Source of the DNA: Bacteroidaceae bacterium
Lineage (GTDB): Bacteria > Bacteroidota > Bacteroidia > Bacteroidales > Bacteroidaceae
Length of the DNA stretch: 64,000 bases
Direction: 5' to 3'
NCBI GenBank assembly: GCA_017645305.1
Contig: JAGCPD010000064.1
Location: forward strand, 1 to 64,000
The position numbers and the translations under genes were made by a program. This document shows, piece by piece, positions 48,310 to 59,300 of this stretch (within the stretch, counting starts at the first letter, position 1; the number at the start of each line of letters is the position of its first letter). The notes beneath the pieces are model-generated. The model searched no databases and was not told the DNA's origin. It worked only from the letters and a program-made list of their open reading frames with translations.

Positions 48310-51300
48310 ATGATTATGAAAACAAACCAACTACTTCGACGGCCGGCAAGGATAGCGGCATCGTTAACGGCATTCGTGCTTACATTCATGTTGGCGGTAT
48401 TGCCGATGGCAAAGGTGTATGCAACAACATACTCATGGCAAAGTGAGTATATCAAAGCAGACCTGCAAAGTGTGAAAATCGGCAATCTGTACTATGACCT
48501 AAACACCAAAACCCACAAGGCAGCAGTGGTATTAGAAAATTCAATATTTGATGCTGCTGAATTGGGTTGGCATAATTACAAGGATTTGACCTCTGTGGAT
48601 GTACCTGCAACGGTTAAATTTGCCTTGCCCTTGCAAGAGGAGGTTACATACGATGTAGTTGAGATAGGACGGCAGGCTTTTCATCGTAACGGTATATCTG
48701 AGAAATTCACACATTTGTCCCTGCCTTCTTCCATCGTTTATATCGGAAAGTATATGTTGGCAGGCGGCAATACGCAGAATATAGCCCGCTGGTGGAAACA
48801 CGGAGTCTATTTTGAAAATTATCTGATTGATTTCAACGACAGCAAAGACGATTTAGGGCTGTATGTGTCGGACTTCTATGTAGAGGAAGGTACTCGGCTG
48901 ATAGCAAACGAGATTATTCACGGTGCAACTATCAAGCAACTTTATCTCCCTGAAGGCAATATCATACTCAGCGGGGATATATTCTACTTGGAATCAAATG
49001 AAACAAGCAAGTTGGAGAAAGTGGAACTTTGGGGTACCAACGTCAACGGCTATTTTAAGGCAGCAGAAGACGCTGTTACTATCTATAACTACGACGGCGA
49101 GATTGATTACTCTACGGAGACCTATAATTCATTGAAAAAGATGTATGTGACGCGTAATGTAGCACGTTATCATACAACAGGGAGAAATGCACAGTGGAGA
49201 GACAAAGTGGAGCTGTTCCGCTTCAAGGTCGGCGACTTGTACTTTGAGCTGCTGAACAAAAACGAGGCCGTGGTTGCTTATGATGCTTCCTATGCTTCAC
49301 TCTCAAAGGAAATAGTTGTTCCCGACAAGGTAACCGACAATGGGCACACTTTCACGGTAACGAAGATTGATAACGAGGCATTCAAAGATGCTGCCTTCAC
49401 AAAAGTGACCTTACCAAGCACTATAACGACTGTGTCGGAGGGAACCTTTTCTGGCTGCACAAAACTGGCTGAAGTAGTGTTCCCTGACGAACTAACCACT
49501 ATCAGCAAGCAGGCATTCTACGGTTGCACCGCTTTGAAGGAACTGCACCTGAACAATGTTGCCAATATAGCTTCAGAAGCATTCATGGGTTGCACCTCGC
49601 TCGCTACACTGATAACCGATTATAAGGGCGTGATTAATGCACACAGCCTCGCTTTCGACGAACTGAACAAGGGCAATATCACCTTGCAGGTGGCAAGCAG
49701 TCTGGTTGATAGATACAAGCAGGACAGCTTCTGGAAGGACTTTACGATTGCTTCCAACCGCTATAAACTGGAGGGTATCTGGTACGAACTTTCAGGCAAA
49801 GAGGCTAAGGTGGTGAAAGAGAAGAGCGGCGAAGGCAACTACTCCGAGCTGACCGGCACAATAACCATCCCGAAGGATGTTGTTGTCAATGGTAAGTACT
49901 ATACCGTCACCTCAATCGAGGTAGGTGCTTTCCAGTACGCACCGTTCGAGGAGTTGGACATCCGCTGTCAAGTCACCGTCCTGCCAGAAGGCTGTTGCTT
50001 CGCTATGCCGAACCTTACCAAGGTTTCGCTACCCGAAACGCTTGTAAAGATTGACGAAGATGCCTTCAACAGTTGTCCGAAACTAAAGTTCTTTAACGAG
50101 CTTGAAGCATTCAGATCAGCCGACTTACCCAATCTTACAGCGATAGGCAACAGTGCCTTCGCCAACAGCCGTCTGAATACCGTTATTCTGACTGGTAATC
50201 TTACCACAGTTGGTGAATATGCCTTCCACAATTGCACCTATGTTTCTTGGGTTGATTTAGGCCAAAATTTAAAGGCGATAGGTAAGTATGCTTTCAGCGG
50301 CTGTACTAACATGTCGCATATCAGTGATTATGCCGCAAAACCACAACCGTTCACAACGGGTATGCTGGAGGGCGTGAAAAAAAATCTTATAATCAGAGTG
50401 CCGTTCAACAGTCTGAATGCTTACAAGACAGCCGATGGATGGAAAGACTATAAGATTATTGCAGAGCCGTATGTCTATTGGTTGGATGAAGACAGATACC
50501 TTTATTTCTACCTAGACGATGCCACTATGACTGCCACCCTCGCTGCTGACTGGGCGGCAGAAAACAATGAGGAAAACTACAAGCGTCTCGGCAATACCAC
50601 ATTGGAGATTCCCCAGGAGGTAGAGTATTATGGAACCAGGACATACACGGTAGTTGCCATTGATTCAGCGGCTTTGAAGTATGCTCCAATCAAAAAAGTC
50701 ATTATTCCGAATACAGTAACGGTGATAGGTGTCAGTGCGTTTGACCGTTCGGCACTGGAGGAGGTGGAAATCCCCAATAGCGTTACCTCACTCGGAGTTT
50801 GCGCTTTTTATAACTGTAATAAGCTGAAAACAGCAAAACTGCCGGACACACTTTTCAAACTGCGTGATATGACTTTCTCTGGCTGCTCGGAGTTAGAGTC
50901 TGTGGTTATGCCTTCCGATATGAAAGAGATAGGCGAATTTGCATTCGTTGGTTGTTCCAAACTAAAGGAAATCAACATCCCCACAAATGTCGTTTCTTTT
51001 GGAAAATATGCTTTCATAGACTGTAAGGGATTGTCTTCTTTTACTATTCCCGAGAGAGTGACAACCATAGGCGAAAGGGCCTTCTGCAATTGTACAGGTC
51101 TGTACGAGATTTATAACCTTAACGGCACCCCACAGACCATCAATGCCAATGTGTTCGAGGGTCTGACACAGAGCAAAATCACCCTGTATGTTCCGCCTAC
51201 GTGCAAGAGCGCATACGATGCTAAGGACGTATGGAAGAACTTCAACGTCAAAGAAGTTAGCGTTATGGCTGACGGCTTGTGCTACCGCATCAATCCCGCT

Positions 51301-54300
51301 GCGAAGACGGCACAACTGACCTTCGACGATATCGTGAACAACTACACAGGTCTGAGCGGCACAGTGACCGTACCCGCTACCATTACTTATAATAATGTAA
51401 CGTATAACGTGACGGAGATAGGCAACTATGCGTTCCAGGGCAACAAGACGATTTCACATCTCGAACTGCCAGAAGGACTTGTCAAGATAGGACATGACTG
51501 CTTCGAGAAGATGACAGCTTTGGCATCCATCAACATTCCTTCTACCGTAACATCTATCGGACGCTTCGCTACAACAAACAACCTGCTCTCCAACGACTAC
51601 CTCTACAACAAGAACGGTCTGCTCATTATCGACAACTGTCTGATTAAAGCCCAGACAACCATCGGTATGAATGTGGAAGTAGAGGACGGCACGCGCCTGA
51701 TAGCAGCCTACGCCTTCAGTGGTTGTAAGGATTTGCGTCACCTGATTCTGCCTAATTCCATCAAGGATATTGGCGAATACGCCTTCAAGAATTGTACGTC
51801 GCTGAATGAGATAGACCTGCCAGAAGGCCTCACCGTCATCCGCAGAGGTACCTTCCAAGACTCGTACGTTGGCGGCACAAGTGGCTTCAAGATTCCGGAT
51901 AGCGTGACAGAGATAGAACGCGATGCATTCGGTTGGGGCGGTACTGGTTGCAACGACCTCCACTTCATCCGTATTCCAGAAAATGTGCGCAAGATTGGTA
52001 GTCTGGCATTCTGGCAGGCAGCCCTCCAACTGGTATGGCTGCCCGCAGGCATCGAGGAGTTGGGCGATGCTGCCTTTGCCGACCTTGCAGGTCTGCAGGA
52101 GATACACTGCTTCGCACCCGATCCATCTACCATCAAACTGGGCGTGAATGTGTTCAGTGGTGTTAATGAAGATGCCAAGCTATATGTACCTTACGGCAGC
52201 AAGGCGCTCTATGAAGCAGCAGAGCAGTGGTCGGCCTTCACCATAGTGGAAATGAATCCCTGCATCGATGGCTTCTACTATATCCTCGACAAGGCTAATC
52301 ACACGGCAACCGTCACCTACGAAGTATATTCCGACAATGACTGGTATGTCAAATATACCAACTACGAGAACCTGAACACACAGTCTTGGACCATCCCCGC
52401 CAAAATTGCTTTCGAGAACGAGGTATATGAGGTGAAAGCCGTAGGCGACAATGCCTTCAAGCACACCAATGTCAAGCAGATTATCTTCTCGGAGGGCATT
52501 GAGTCGATAGGCGAGGATGCTATGTCGGAATGCTCATACACGTCGCCAGAGGAGATACGCCTGCCTTCTACGCTGACAAACATCGGCATGTGGGCATTCT
52601 CATACAGTACCGATAACCTGAAGATCATCTACAACTACGCAACAGAGCCGCAGGACATCAAGAACAAGGGTGTCTTCAACAACGAACTCGACAAGAGCAA
52701 GGTAACACTGTATGTTCCTTATGGCTGCGCAGACAAGTACAGGGCTGCTGACGAATGGAAGGACTTCGACATCGAAGAGATGCCCGTTTGCATCGATGGC
52801 GTGTACTACTCCCTGCACTTTAATACGGCTTCCATTGTTGCCCAATACGAAAACGATGCTTCCAACTATGCAGACCTTGTACGGGATATCCTTGTTATTC
52901 CTGCCACGATTACAGTGGAGGGCGAAGAATATAAGGTAACGAGTATAGATAGTAGAGCATTTGAAAACTGCAAAGGTGTACAAATTCTCTCGCTGCCCGA
53001 AGGCTTGGAAAAGATATGGGACTATGCATTCTTAAATACCAACTTTGAAATGATTTCCCTGCCTTCCACCTTGACTCTGATAGTAGATAATGCCTTTGTA
53101 GGCTGCGACAACCTTGCTATTATCCGCAACTTCGCTGATGAGCCGTTGGCTGTTGACAGAACCGGTTACCCGAACATTACGCTGCAAGTGCCTGCAGGTT
53201 GCAAGGAGGCTTACGAGGCTGCAAACTTCTGGAAGGACTTCGACATTCAGGAGATGGCTGTCTGCATAGACGGTATCTACTACGCCGTGAATGACGATAT
53301 GGGCACGGCAGAGGTGGTGAACGACTATGCTGAAAACGCATATCGCGACCTGGGTGCGGAAATCGTTCTACCTGATGTAATCACCATCGAGGACAAGACA
53401 TACACGGTGACTTCTGTCGAGCCTGCCACCTTCATGGATAACGAGGTGTTGGAGAAGATAACGCTGCCATATATGATGAACAACATCGGCGCACAGGCAT
53501 TCAGCGGCTGTACGGCACTGAGGACGGTAGTAGCTGAACGTATTGCTCCGGCTACGATTGACGCTACCGTATTCGACGGCCTCAGCCTCTCGGCTATCAC
53601 ACTGTTCGTGCACCGCGACAGCAAGGTGGCATACAGGGCTGCGGACGTATGGAAGGAGTTCGGCATCGTCTCCATCGAGACACCCATCATGATTGCCGGT
53701 CAACCCGTTCGTGCAGATCAGTACGGTCAGCCACTTTCGGGCTATGATGGTGTTAACGGTGAGGTGATTGTAACCGCCAATGCTATAAATCTTGGCGAGG
53801 GCGCACAGATTTTTGCAGCGAACGGACCTGCCATAGAGCTGTGTGCTGAAGATGCAGTGAACACGTTCTTCATCAGCGGAAAGCAGAATTCGATGATTTA
53901 TGGTTATGGCAATGCGGCTATTAACCTTCAGAACAATATGACGCTGAACCTCAACACTGCCTACAACGGTGACGAGAAAACCGAAGGATTGGAACTGTAT
54001 ATCATTTCGGATAACGAGGACGGTGCAATAACGCTCGCCAACGGTTCGGAGGTAACGCTGAACATCAACTCTACAGGCCTGAAATCGACGAACAACACCA
54101 TAGTTTATGCCACAAACGCTGCTATAGGCATTCCGCCAAGCGCATACTGCGACATACACGCAGCAGGTTATGTTGACCTGATATCTGCCACCGATGTGTG
54201 TCCGATAGGTGTGTTTGACACGAGAATGCTCACACTGCACGGCACCACAATGGTTCTGCCTTATGGTGGTGCGGTTACGGACGAAGGTATCTTCGATGCC

Positions 54301-56082
54301 TACGGCAACGAATGCTTCCGTCTGCGACTGATGCCAGAAACTACTCAGGGTGGTAAGGCTTATCCTGTGGAAATAGGCGGTATGACTGTAACGGACGGCA
54401 ATAAGGACGACGTGCTGGGCAACGGCGAGGTTTCGTATGAGCCTTCGACGAACATACTGACGCTCAAGTGTGCTAGTGTAAACCAACTGTTCGGACAGGC
54501 GCTGCATGCTACAGCAGGTTTGCAACTGAAGGTAGAGGGCTATACGAACGGAATATCTACTGCTTCTGGTCTGACACAACTTAGCTATCGTCCGTCGGTT
54601 GATGTACAGGGTGGCGACTTCGTCATCTTCGGTGACAAAGAAGCCGAATTGTACATCAGTGGCATGAATGGTGGTGTTCAGTGCGACGAGACCGAACAGT
54701 ACCGTATGGAAGTGAAGCGTTGCTATGTGTCAATAGGTACATATAGTCAGTTTGCTCTACAGACCGACAGCCTCTGCGTCAATGCTGCTAACCTCAGACT
54801 CGAGTGCTACGGTGGTGCACCTGCCTGGGTATCATGGAACTTGACAGAAGACGGTGGACTGGTATTGCAGCACGCCAACAAGACCTATGGTAAGGTAAAT
54901 GCCGACCAACTCATGGAGTTTGAGTGTCAGGATCCGCTGCTCTTCAAAGTTGATGTGGCTGCCGATGATGAGGATCATGGCTCCGTTACTGGCGGTGGCT
55001 GGTACGAGGATGGACAGCAGATTACCTTGACCGCTACTCCTAAAGAAGCATATAAGTTTGCACGCTGGGATGACGGTTCAATCGACAACCCACGTGAACT
55101 GACCGTTGACGACGACTACACGCTGAAGGCAGTGTTTGTATCAAAGGATGTGCATATGGTTACCTTCATCGGCTTCGACGGTGTAGCACTTAAATACGAA
55201 GATGTATATGATGGCGCAGCAGCCCATGCTCCCGAATTGGATGAGAGAGAAGGCTGGCACTTCGTGAAATGGGATACTGACTTCTCGAATGTCACTTCGG
55301 ATCTGACTGTTACGGCCATCTATGAGAAGAATGTATATACCGTTACTTTCATAGGTTTCGATGGCGAGACCGTTCTCAAGACCGAAGAAGTAGTTTATAG
55401 CGAGGCAGCCACAGCACCCGTGGCACCGACTGTTGAGCATTATACCTTCACCGGCTGGGATACCAACGACTACACTTGTGTAGTAGAAAACCTGACGGTT
55501 CATGCCGTTTACGAGATTGACAAGTTCACCGTCACCTTCATAGGTCTTGGCGAAAAGACGCTGTCGGTACAGACCGTACCTTATGGCGGAGCCGCAGAAC
55601 CACCAGTAGGTGTATACGAAGAGGGCTATACCTTCATCGGCTGGGACAAAGACTTCAATTATATCACGGGAGACCTTGTCGTTGCAGCAATGTACGAGAG
55701 CAACACCAAGACGTTCACCCTTACTTTGGAAACGGAAGGCGAGGGCAAACTCTTCTTCGGTATGTACAACGCTATCGGAGAATTGCAGGAAGCGGAAGCA
55801 GACCAGTCAACATATCCCGTTCCTGAAGGCAGCCAGTTCCTAATCATCGCCAAGCCTGCCGAAGGTTGGGTATTCAGCAAGTGGTCAGACGGTGAAACCA
55901 AGGCACAACGCGCCGTTACAATGACTTCCGACCTTACCCTCAAGGCTATCTTCGAGGATCTGACCGATGGCATAGAAGGCCTGCAAGGTGACCAGAAGGT
56001 TCAGAAGATACTCATTAACGGAAGAATCTACATTCTCCGTGATGGGCATGTGTACGAAACTACCGGCCTAAAGGTAAAGTAA
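48310..56082 (+). CDS. Giant BspA-like LRR surface protein, eight modules, InlB repeats and variant T9SS tail
   Basis: 2590 residues. Basic N-terminus and signal peptide (SLTAFVLTFMLAVLPMAKVYA). About eight modules of 170-330 residues follow, each starting with a strand pattern such as IDGIYYAVN or VGDLYFELL, then a short domain, LRR_5 repeats (KVTLPSTITTVSEGTFSGC) and an ending like SSLVDRYKQDSFWKDF. They start near residues 55, 303, 485, 723, 985, 1317, 1493 and 1652. A non-LRR beta region (about 1795-2215) leads to a bacterial-repeat domain and three InlB B-type repeats (VTFIGFDGVALKYEDV). The C-terminus (VQKILINGRIYILRDGHVYE) is a T9SS tail of a different form from the KGIYIVNGKK type. 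Adhesion or host-matrix binding is the family role; ligand unknown. Confidence 0.9.
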   Translation: MIMKTNQLLRRPARIAASLTAFVLTFMLAVLPMAKVYATTYSWQSEYIKADLQSVKIGNLYYDLNTKTHKAAVVLENSIFDAAELGWHNYKDLTSVDVPATVKFALPLQEEVTYDVVEIGRQAFHRNGISEKFTHLSLPSSIVYIGKYMLAGGNTQNIARWWKHGVYFENYLIDFNDSKDDLGLYVSDFYVEEGTRLIANEIIHGATIKQLYLPEGNIILSGDIFYLESNETSKLEKVELWGTNVNGYFKAAEDAVTIYNYDGEIDYSTETYNSLKKMYVTRNVARYHTTGRNAQWRDKVELFRFKVGDLYFELLNKNEAVVAYDASYASLSKEIVVPDKVTDNGHTFTVTKIDNEAFKDAAFTKVTLPSTITTVSEGTFSGCTKLAEVVFPDELTTISKQAFYGCTALKELHLNNVANIASEAFMGCTSLATLITDYKGVINAHSLAFDELNKGNITLQVASSLVDRYKQDSFWKDFTIASNRYKLEGIWYELSGKEAKVVKEKSGEGNYSELTGTITIPKDVVVNGKYYTVTSIEVGAFQYAPFEELDIRCQVTVLPEGCCFAMPNLTKVSLPETLVKIDEDAFNSCPKLKFFNELEAFRSADLPNLTAIGNSAFANSRLNTVILTGNLTTVGEYAFHNCTYVSWVDLGQNLKAIGKYAFSGCTNMSHISDYAAKPQPFTTGMLEGVKKNLIIRVPFNSLNAYKTADGWKDYKIIAEPYVYWLDEDRYLYFYLDDATMTATLAADWAAENNEENYKRLGNTTLEIPQEVEYYGTRTYTVVAIDSAALKYAPIKKVIIPNTVTVIGVSAFDRSALEEVEIPNSVTSLGVCAFYNCNKLKTAKLPDTLFKLRDMTFSGCSELESVVMPSDMKEIGEFAFVGCSKLKEINIPTNVVSFGKYAFIDCKGLSSFTIPERVTTIGERAFCNCTGLYEIYNLNGTPQTINANVFEGLTQSKITLYVPPTCKSAYDAKDVWKNFNVKEVSVMADGLCYRINPAAKTAQLTFDDIVNNYTGLSGTVTVPATITYNNVTYNVTEIGNYAFQGNKTISHLELPEGLVKIGHDCFEKMTALASINIPSTVTSIGRFATTNNLLSNDYLYNKNGLLIIDNCLIKAQTTIGMNVEVEDGTRLIAAYAFSGCKDLRHLILPNSIKDIGEYAFKNCTSLNEIDLPEGLTVIRRGTFQDSYVGGTSGFKIPDSVTEIERDAFGWGGTGCNDLHFIRIPENVRKIGSLAFWQAALQLVWLPAGIEELGDAAFADLAGLQEIHCFAPDPSTIKLGVNVFSGVNEDAKLYVPYGSKALYEAAEQWSAFTIVEMNPCIDGFYYILDKANHTATVTYEVYSDNDWYVKYTNYENLNTQSWTIPAKIAFENEVYEVKAVGDNAFKHTNVKQIIFSEGIESIGEDAMSECSYTSPEEIRLPSTLTNIGMWAFSYSTDNLKIIYNYATEPQDIKNKGVFNNELDKSKVTLYVPYGCADKYRAADEWKDFDIEEMPVCIDGVYYSLHFNTASIVAQYENDASNYADLVRDILVIPATITVEGEEYKVTSIDSRAFENCKGVQILSLPEGLEKIWDYAFLNTNFEMISLPSTLTLIVDNAFVGCDNLAIIRNFADEPLAVDRTGYPNITLQVPAGCKEAYEAANFWKDFDIQEMAVCIDGIYYAVNDDMGTAEVVNDYAENAYRDLGAEIVLPDVITIEDKTYTVTSVEPATFMDNEVLEKITLPYMMNNIGAQAFSGCTALRTVVAERIAPATIDATVFDGLSLSAITLFVHRDSKVAYRAADVWKEFGIVSIETPIMIAGQPVRADQYGQPLSGYDGVNGEVIVTANAINLGEGAQIFAANGPAIELCAEDAVNTFFISGKQNSMIYGYGNAAINLQNNMTLNLNTAYNGDEKTEGLELYIISDNEDGAITLANGSEVTLNINSTGLKSTNNTIVYATNAAIGIPPSAYCDIHAAGYVDLISATDVCPIGVFDTRMLTLHGTTMVLPYGGAVTDEGIFDAYGNECFRLRLMPETTQGGKAYPVEIGGMTVTDGNKDDVLGNGEVSYEPSTNILTLKCASVNQLFGQALHATAGLQLKVEGYTNGISTASGLTQLSYRPSVDVQGGDFVIFGDKEAELYISGMNGGVQCDETEQYRMEVKRCYVSIGTYSQFALQTDSLCVNAANLRLECYGGAPAWVSWNLTEDGGLVLQHANKTYGKVNADQLMEFECQDPLLFKVDVAADDEDHGSVTGGGWYEDGQQITLTATPKEAYKFARWDDGSIDNPRELTVDDDYTLKAVFVSKDVHMVTFIGFDGVALKYEDVYDGAAAHAPELDEREGWHFVKWDTDFSNVTSDLTVTAIYEKNVYTVTFIGFDGETVLKTEEVVYSEAATAPVAPTVEHYTFTGWDTNDYTCVVENLTVHAVYEIDKFTVTFIGLGEKTLSVQTVPYGGAAEPPVGVYEEGYTFIGWDKDFNYITGDLVVAAMYESNTKTFTLTLETEGEGKLFFGMYNAIGELQEAEADQSTYPVPEGSQFLIIAKPAEGWVFSKWSDGETKAQRAVTMTSDLTLKAIFEDLTDGIEGLQGDQKVQKILINGRIYILRDGHVYETTGLKVK

Positions 56083-56090
56083 ATAACACA

Positions 56091-56128
56091 AACAGCCCCG
56101 AGAATTCAACCCGATTCTCGGGGCTGTT
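56091..56128 (+). terminator. Strong terminator after the giant LRR gene
   Basis: AACAGCCCCGAGAAT (56091-56105) and ATTCTCGGGGCTGTT (56114-56128) form a perfect 15-bp stem with an 8-base loop. Confidence 0.92.
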
Positions 56129-56270
56129 CAATTATAAGCACAGATTGTCATATTACTCTACTTCGTAATACGTAGTCCTTCAGCCAGAGAGACTGCACCG
56201 GAGGAATTCCCGCAAACTGCGGATTAACGGGACATCTACCATATGTTTGGCAAAATAACATATCGTGGGT

Positions 56271-56302
56271 ATTGCGAAGATGCGGAAATCGTCGTACCTT
56301 TG
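56271..56302 (+). promoter_or_regulatory. Promoter of the pectin-enzyme operon
   Basis: ATTG (56271-56274), 20 bp, TACCTTTG (56295-56302), followed by C, 40 bp upstream of the GH105-GH106 start codon. Confidence 0.75.
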
Positions 56303-56342
56303 CGTAGGAAAACCAAGTCAAGGGCTTTGATTTATAATTATA

Positions 56343-59300
56343 ATGTTGAAACGGATATCCATAACTTTCCTTTTTCTAGTTCTGGCAGTTATACCTGCTG
56401 CAACACAGAACGCAGACGATGTGCTTGATGTGGCACGCCAGGTGAACCGTTATTTCGTCCAAAAGTGGCCCAACCCCACCAAAGATACCTTTGTGGGCAG
56501 AAAACGCCCCAGTTCCCTTTGGACGCGAGGCGTGTATTATGAGGGGCTGATGGCGCTCCACAGCATCGACCCTCAACCCGCGTACCTCAAATATGTTGAC
56601 GACTGGGGAAATTACCATAAGTGGACGCCCCGCAACGGCACCAAGACGACCAATGCCGATGACCAGTGCTGTGAGCAAACTTATCTGGATCGCTATGAAA
56701 TGACCGGCATCCAGCAATTGTTAGACAGCTGCCGCGTGAACATGGAGAAGCAGATGGCCGAGCATCGGGTGGACTACTGGACTTGGATAGATGCCATTCA
56801 GATGGCTATGCCAGCCTACGCCAAGATGTATCGCATTACGGGCGACAAGCGCTATATCCTCTTCGCAAGGGATTGTTACGAATGGTCGCGCAACACGTGT
56901 GGCGGTGGTTTGTGGAATGCTAAGGAAGGTCTTTGGTGGCGCGATGCCAATTTTGTTCCCCCTTACAAGGAGAGCGATGGAGCAAACTGTTATTGGAGTC
57001 GAGGCAACGGCTGGGTGGTGGCAGCTTACATGAGAACCCTTGAGGAAATGGTGAAAAGGCTAAAATGTGAAAAGGTTAAAAATTTAAATGAGGTCGATGC
57101 TTTCTGCGAAGAGCTGACGGCAGATTATAAAGCGATGATGCAGGCATTGCTGAAGTGCCAACGCGAGGACGGTTTCTGGAATGTCAGCCTGATGTCGCCA
57201 GCCACATTCGGTGGCCCTGAGACATCGGGAACGGCGCTCTTTCTGATGGGAATGGCTTGGGGCGTACGGAACGGACTGCTTCCTGAAGAAGAATATCGCC
57301 CAGCCATCGATAAGGCCTGGAACGCTATCGCTACCAAAGCCATACATCCCAACGGATTCATCGGTTATCTGCAAGGAACAGGTAAGGAACCCAAGGACGG
57401 CCAACCTGTAACCTACACCAGCGTACCCGACTTTGAGGACTACGGCGCTGGTTGTGTATTGCTGGGAGCTGTAGAGTATTATAAGTTGGTGAAGTCGCCC
57501 CTGACGAAGGCAGGTGCCCGCTGGTGGTGGTTGGGCTCTGCCGTGACGGAAGAAGGCCTTACGTGGCAAATGGAGCAGATGGCTTCGCACGGCATAGGAA
57601 CGTTGGAGATAACGCCTTTATACGGTGTACAGGGCAATGATGCCAACAATATCTCGTTCCTCTCGCCCGAGTGGATGAAGATGTTGGAATACACCATCAA
57701 CGAAGGCAAACGCTTGGGCATTCAGATAGATATGAACCTCGGAACGGGTTGGCCATTCGGCTCACCTGAGACCCCAATAACGGAGGCTGCCTGCAAATTA
57801 ATAGTGGTGGATTCGCTGGTCGATAGCAATCTCGCTAAAACTATCCAACTTCCTGCCCCCAAGAAAGAACAGCCCTATGCCCGTCTGATTATCCAAAGAG
57901 ATTTCAAGAGTAAGGTAAAAGGCAAACGCAGGGTGATAGCGCTTTACGAGAGTCGTACACGCCAAATGGTGAAAAGGGCAGCTCCAGGCGGTGAAGGATA
58001 TGTGATAGACCATTTTGATTCCACTGCTGTGGCGCATTATTTATCGCGTTTCGACAGAGCCTTCAAGCAATCCGGAGCACCCATGCCTGCCACGTTCTTT
58101 AATGATTCCTACGAGGTATTCGGGGCCGACTGGACACCTACGCTGCTTAGCGAGTTTAAGTCTCGCAGGGGCTACAGGTTAGAGGACAAGTTGCAGGAGT
58201 TTGTGGATGGCGAGGCACAAGTAACCAGCGACTACCGCGAGACGCTCTCCGACCTCCTCTTGAAGAATTTTACGGAGCAATGGGTGAAGTGGAGCCACGA
58301 GCGTGGCGTGAAGGTGAGGAATCAGGCACACGGCTCACCAGCCAACCTGATAGATATCTATGCAGCGGTGGATATTCCTGAGATTGAGGGTTTCGGTCTT
58401 TCTGACTTTGGCATCAAGGGCTTGCGTACCGACCCCGGCATGACGCGCAAGAACTTCTCTGACCTCTCGATGCTGAAATATGCCTCCTCAGCCGCCCATA
58501 TTACGGGCAAAAGGTTGGTGTCGAGCGAGACATTCACTTGGCTCACAGAACACTTCCGTACCTCGTTGTCGCAGATGAAACCCGACCTCGACCTCATGTT
58601 CTGCAGCGGCGTAAATCGTATGTTCTTCCACGGAACGTGCTATTCTCCCAAGGACGACCCGTGGCCCGGATGGAAGTTCTACGCCTCGGTGGATATGTCA
58701 CCCACCAACACCATTTGGCGTGATGCACCTATGTTGATGAGTTACATCGATTTCTGTCAGCAGCGGTTGCAGGAGGGCGAACCGGACAATGACTTCCTGG
58801 TATTCTTGCCCGTAAGGAATATGTGGCGAACGAACCTGGACAAGCGTCTGATGCTGTTCGAGATAAACTCGATGGACAAGAAAGCGCCTGAGTTCATTGC
58901 CTCGATACTGAAAATTGATTCGCTGGGCTACGACTGCGACTACATATCAGAGAAATACCTGCTTACCACATCATTTATAGACGGGAAACTACAGACTGCC
59001 GCAGGCACACGATATGCAGCACTCATCCTGCCCCCCGACTGCATCCTGAGCAAGGCTGTACAGAAGCATATTGAACAGCTGAAAAAGCAGGGAGCGCATA
59101 TAATATATAAGGTAGAGGGTGCCGAACTCAGCAAATATGCAAAGCCCGAGGAGCTGCGTACGGAATTACATTTTAAGATGATACGTAGGAAGGTGGGCGA
59201 TGGCTACCGTTACTTTGTGTCGAACCTTACCCCAAAAAGCTTTGGGATGCGAGAGGTCCGTCTTGCCTCTACGGGGGCAATAGTTACCATCTCACTCCGT

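Noticed and set aside
53368..54579. 403-codon open frame on the minus strand
   Set aside because: Antisense to the giant LRR protein, with Arg/Cys/Tyr-rich composition unlike real proteins of this genome.
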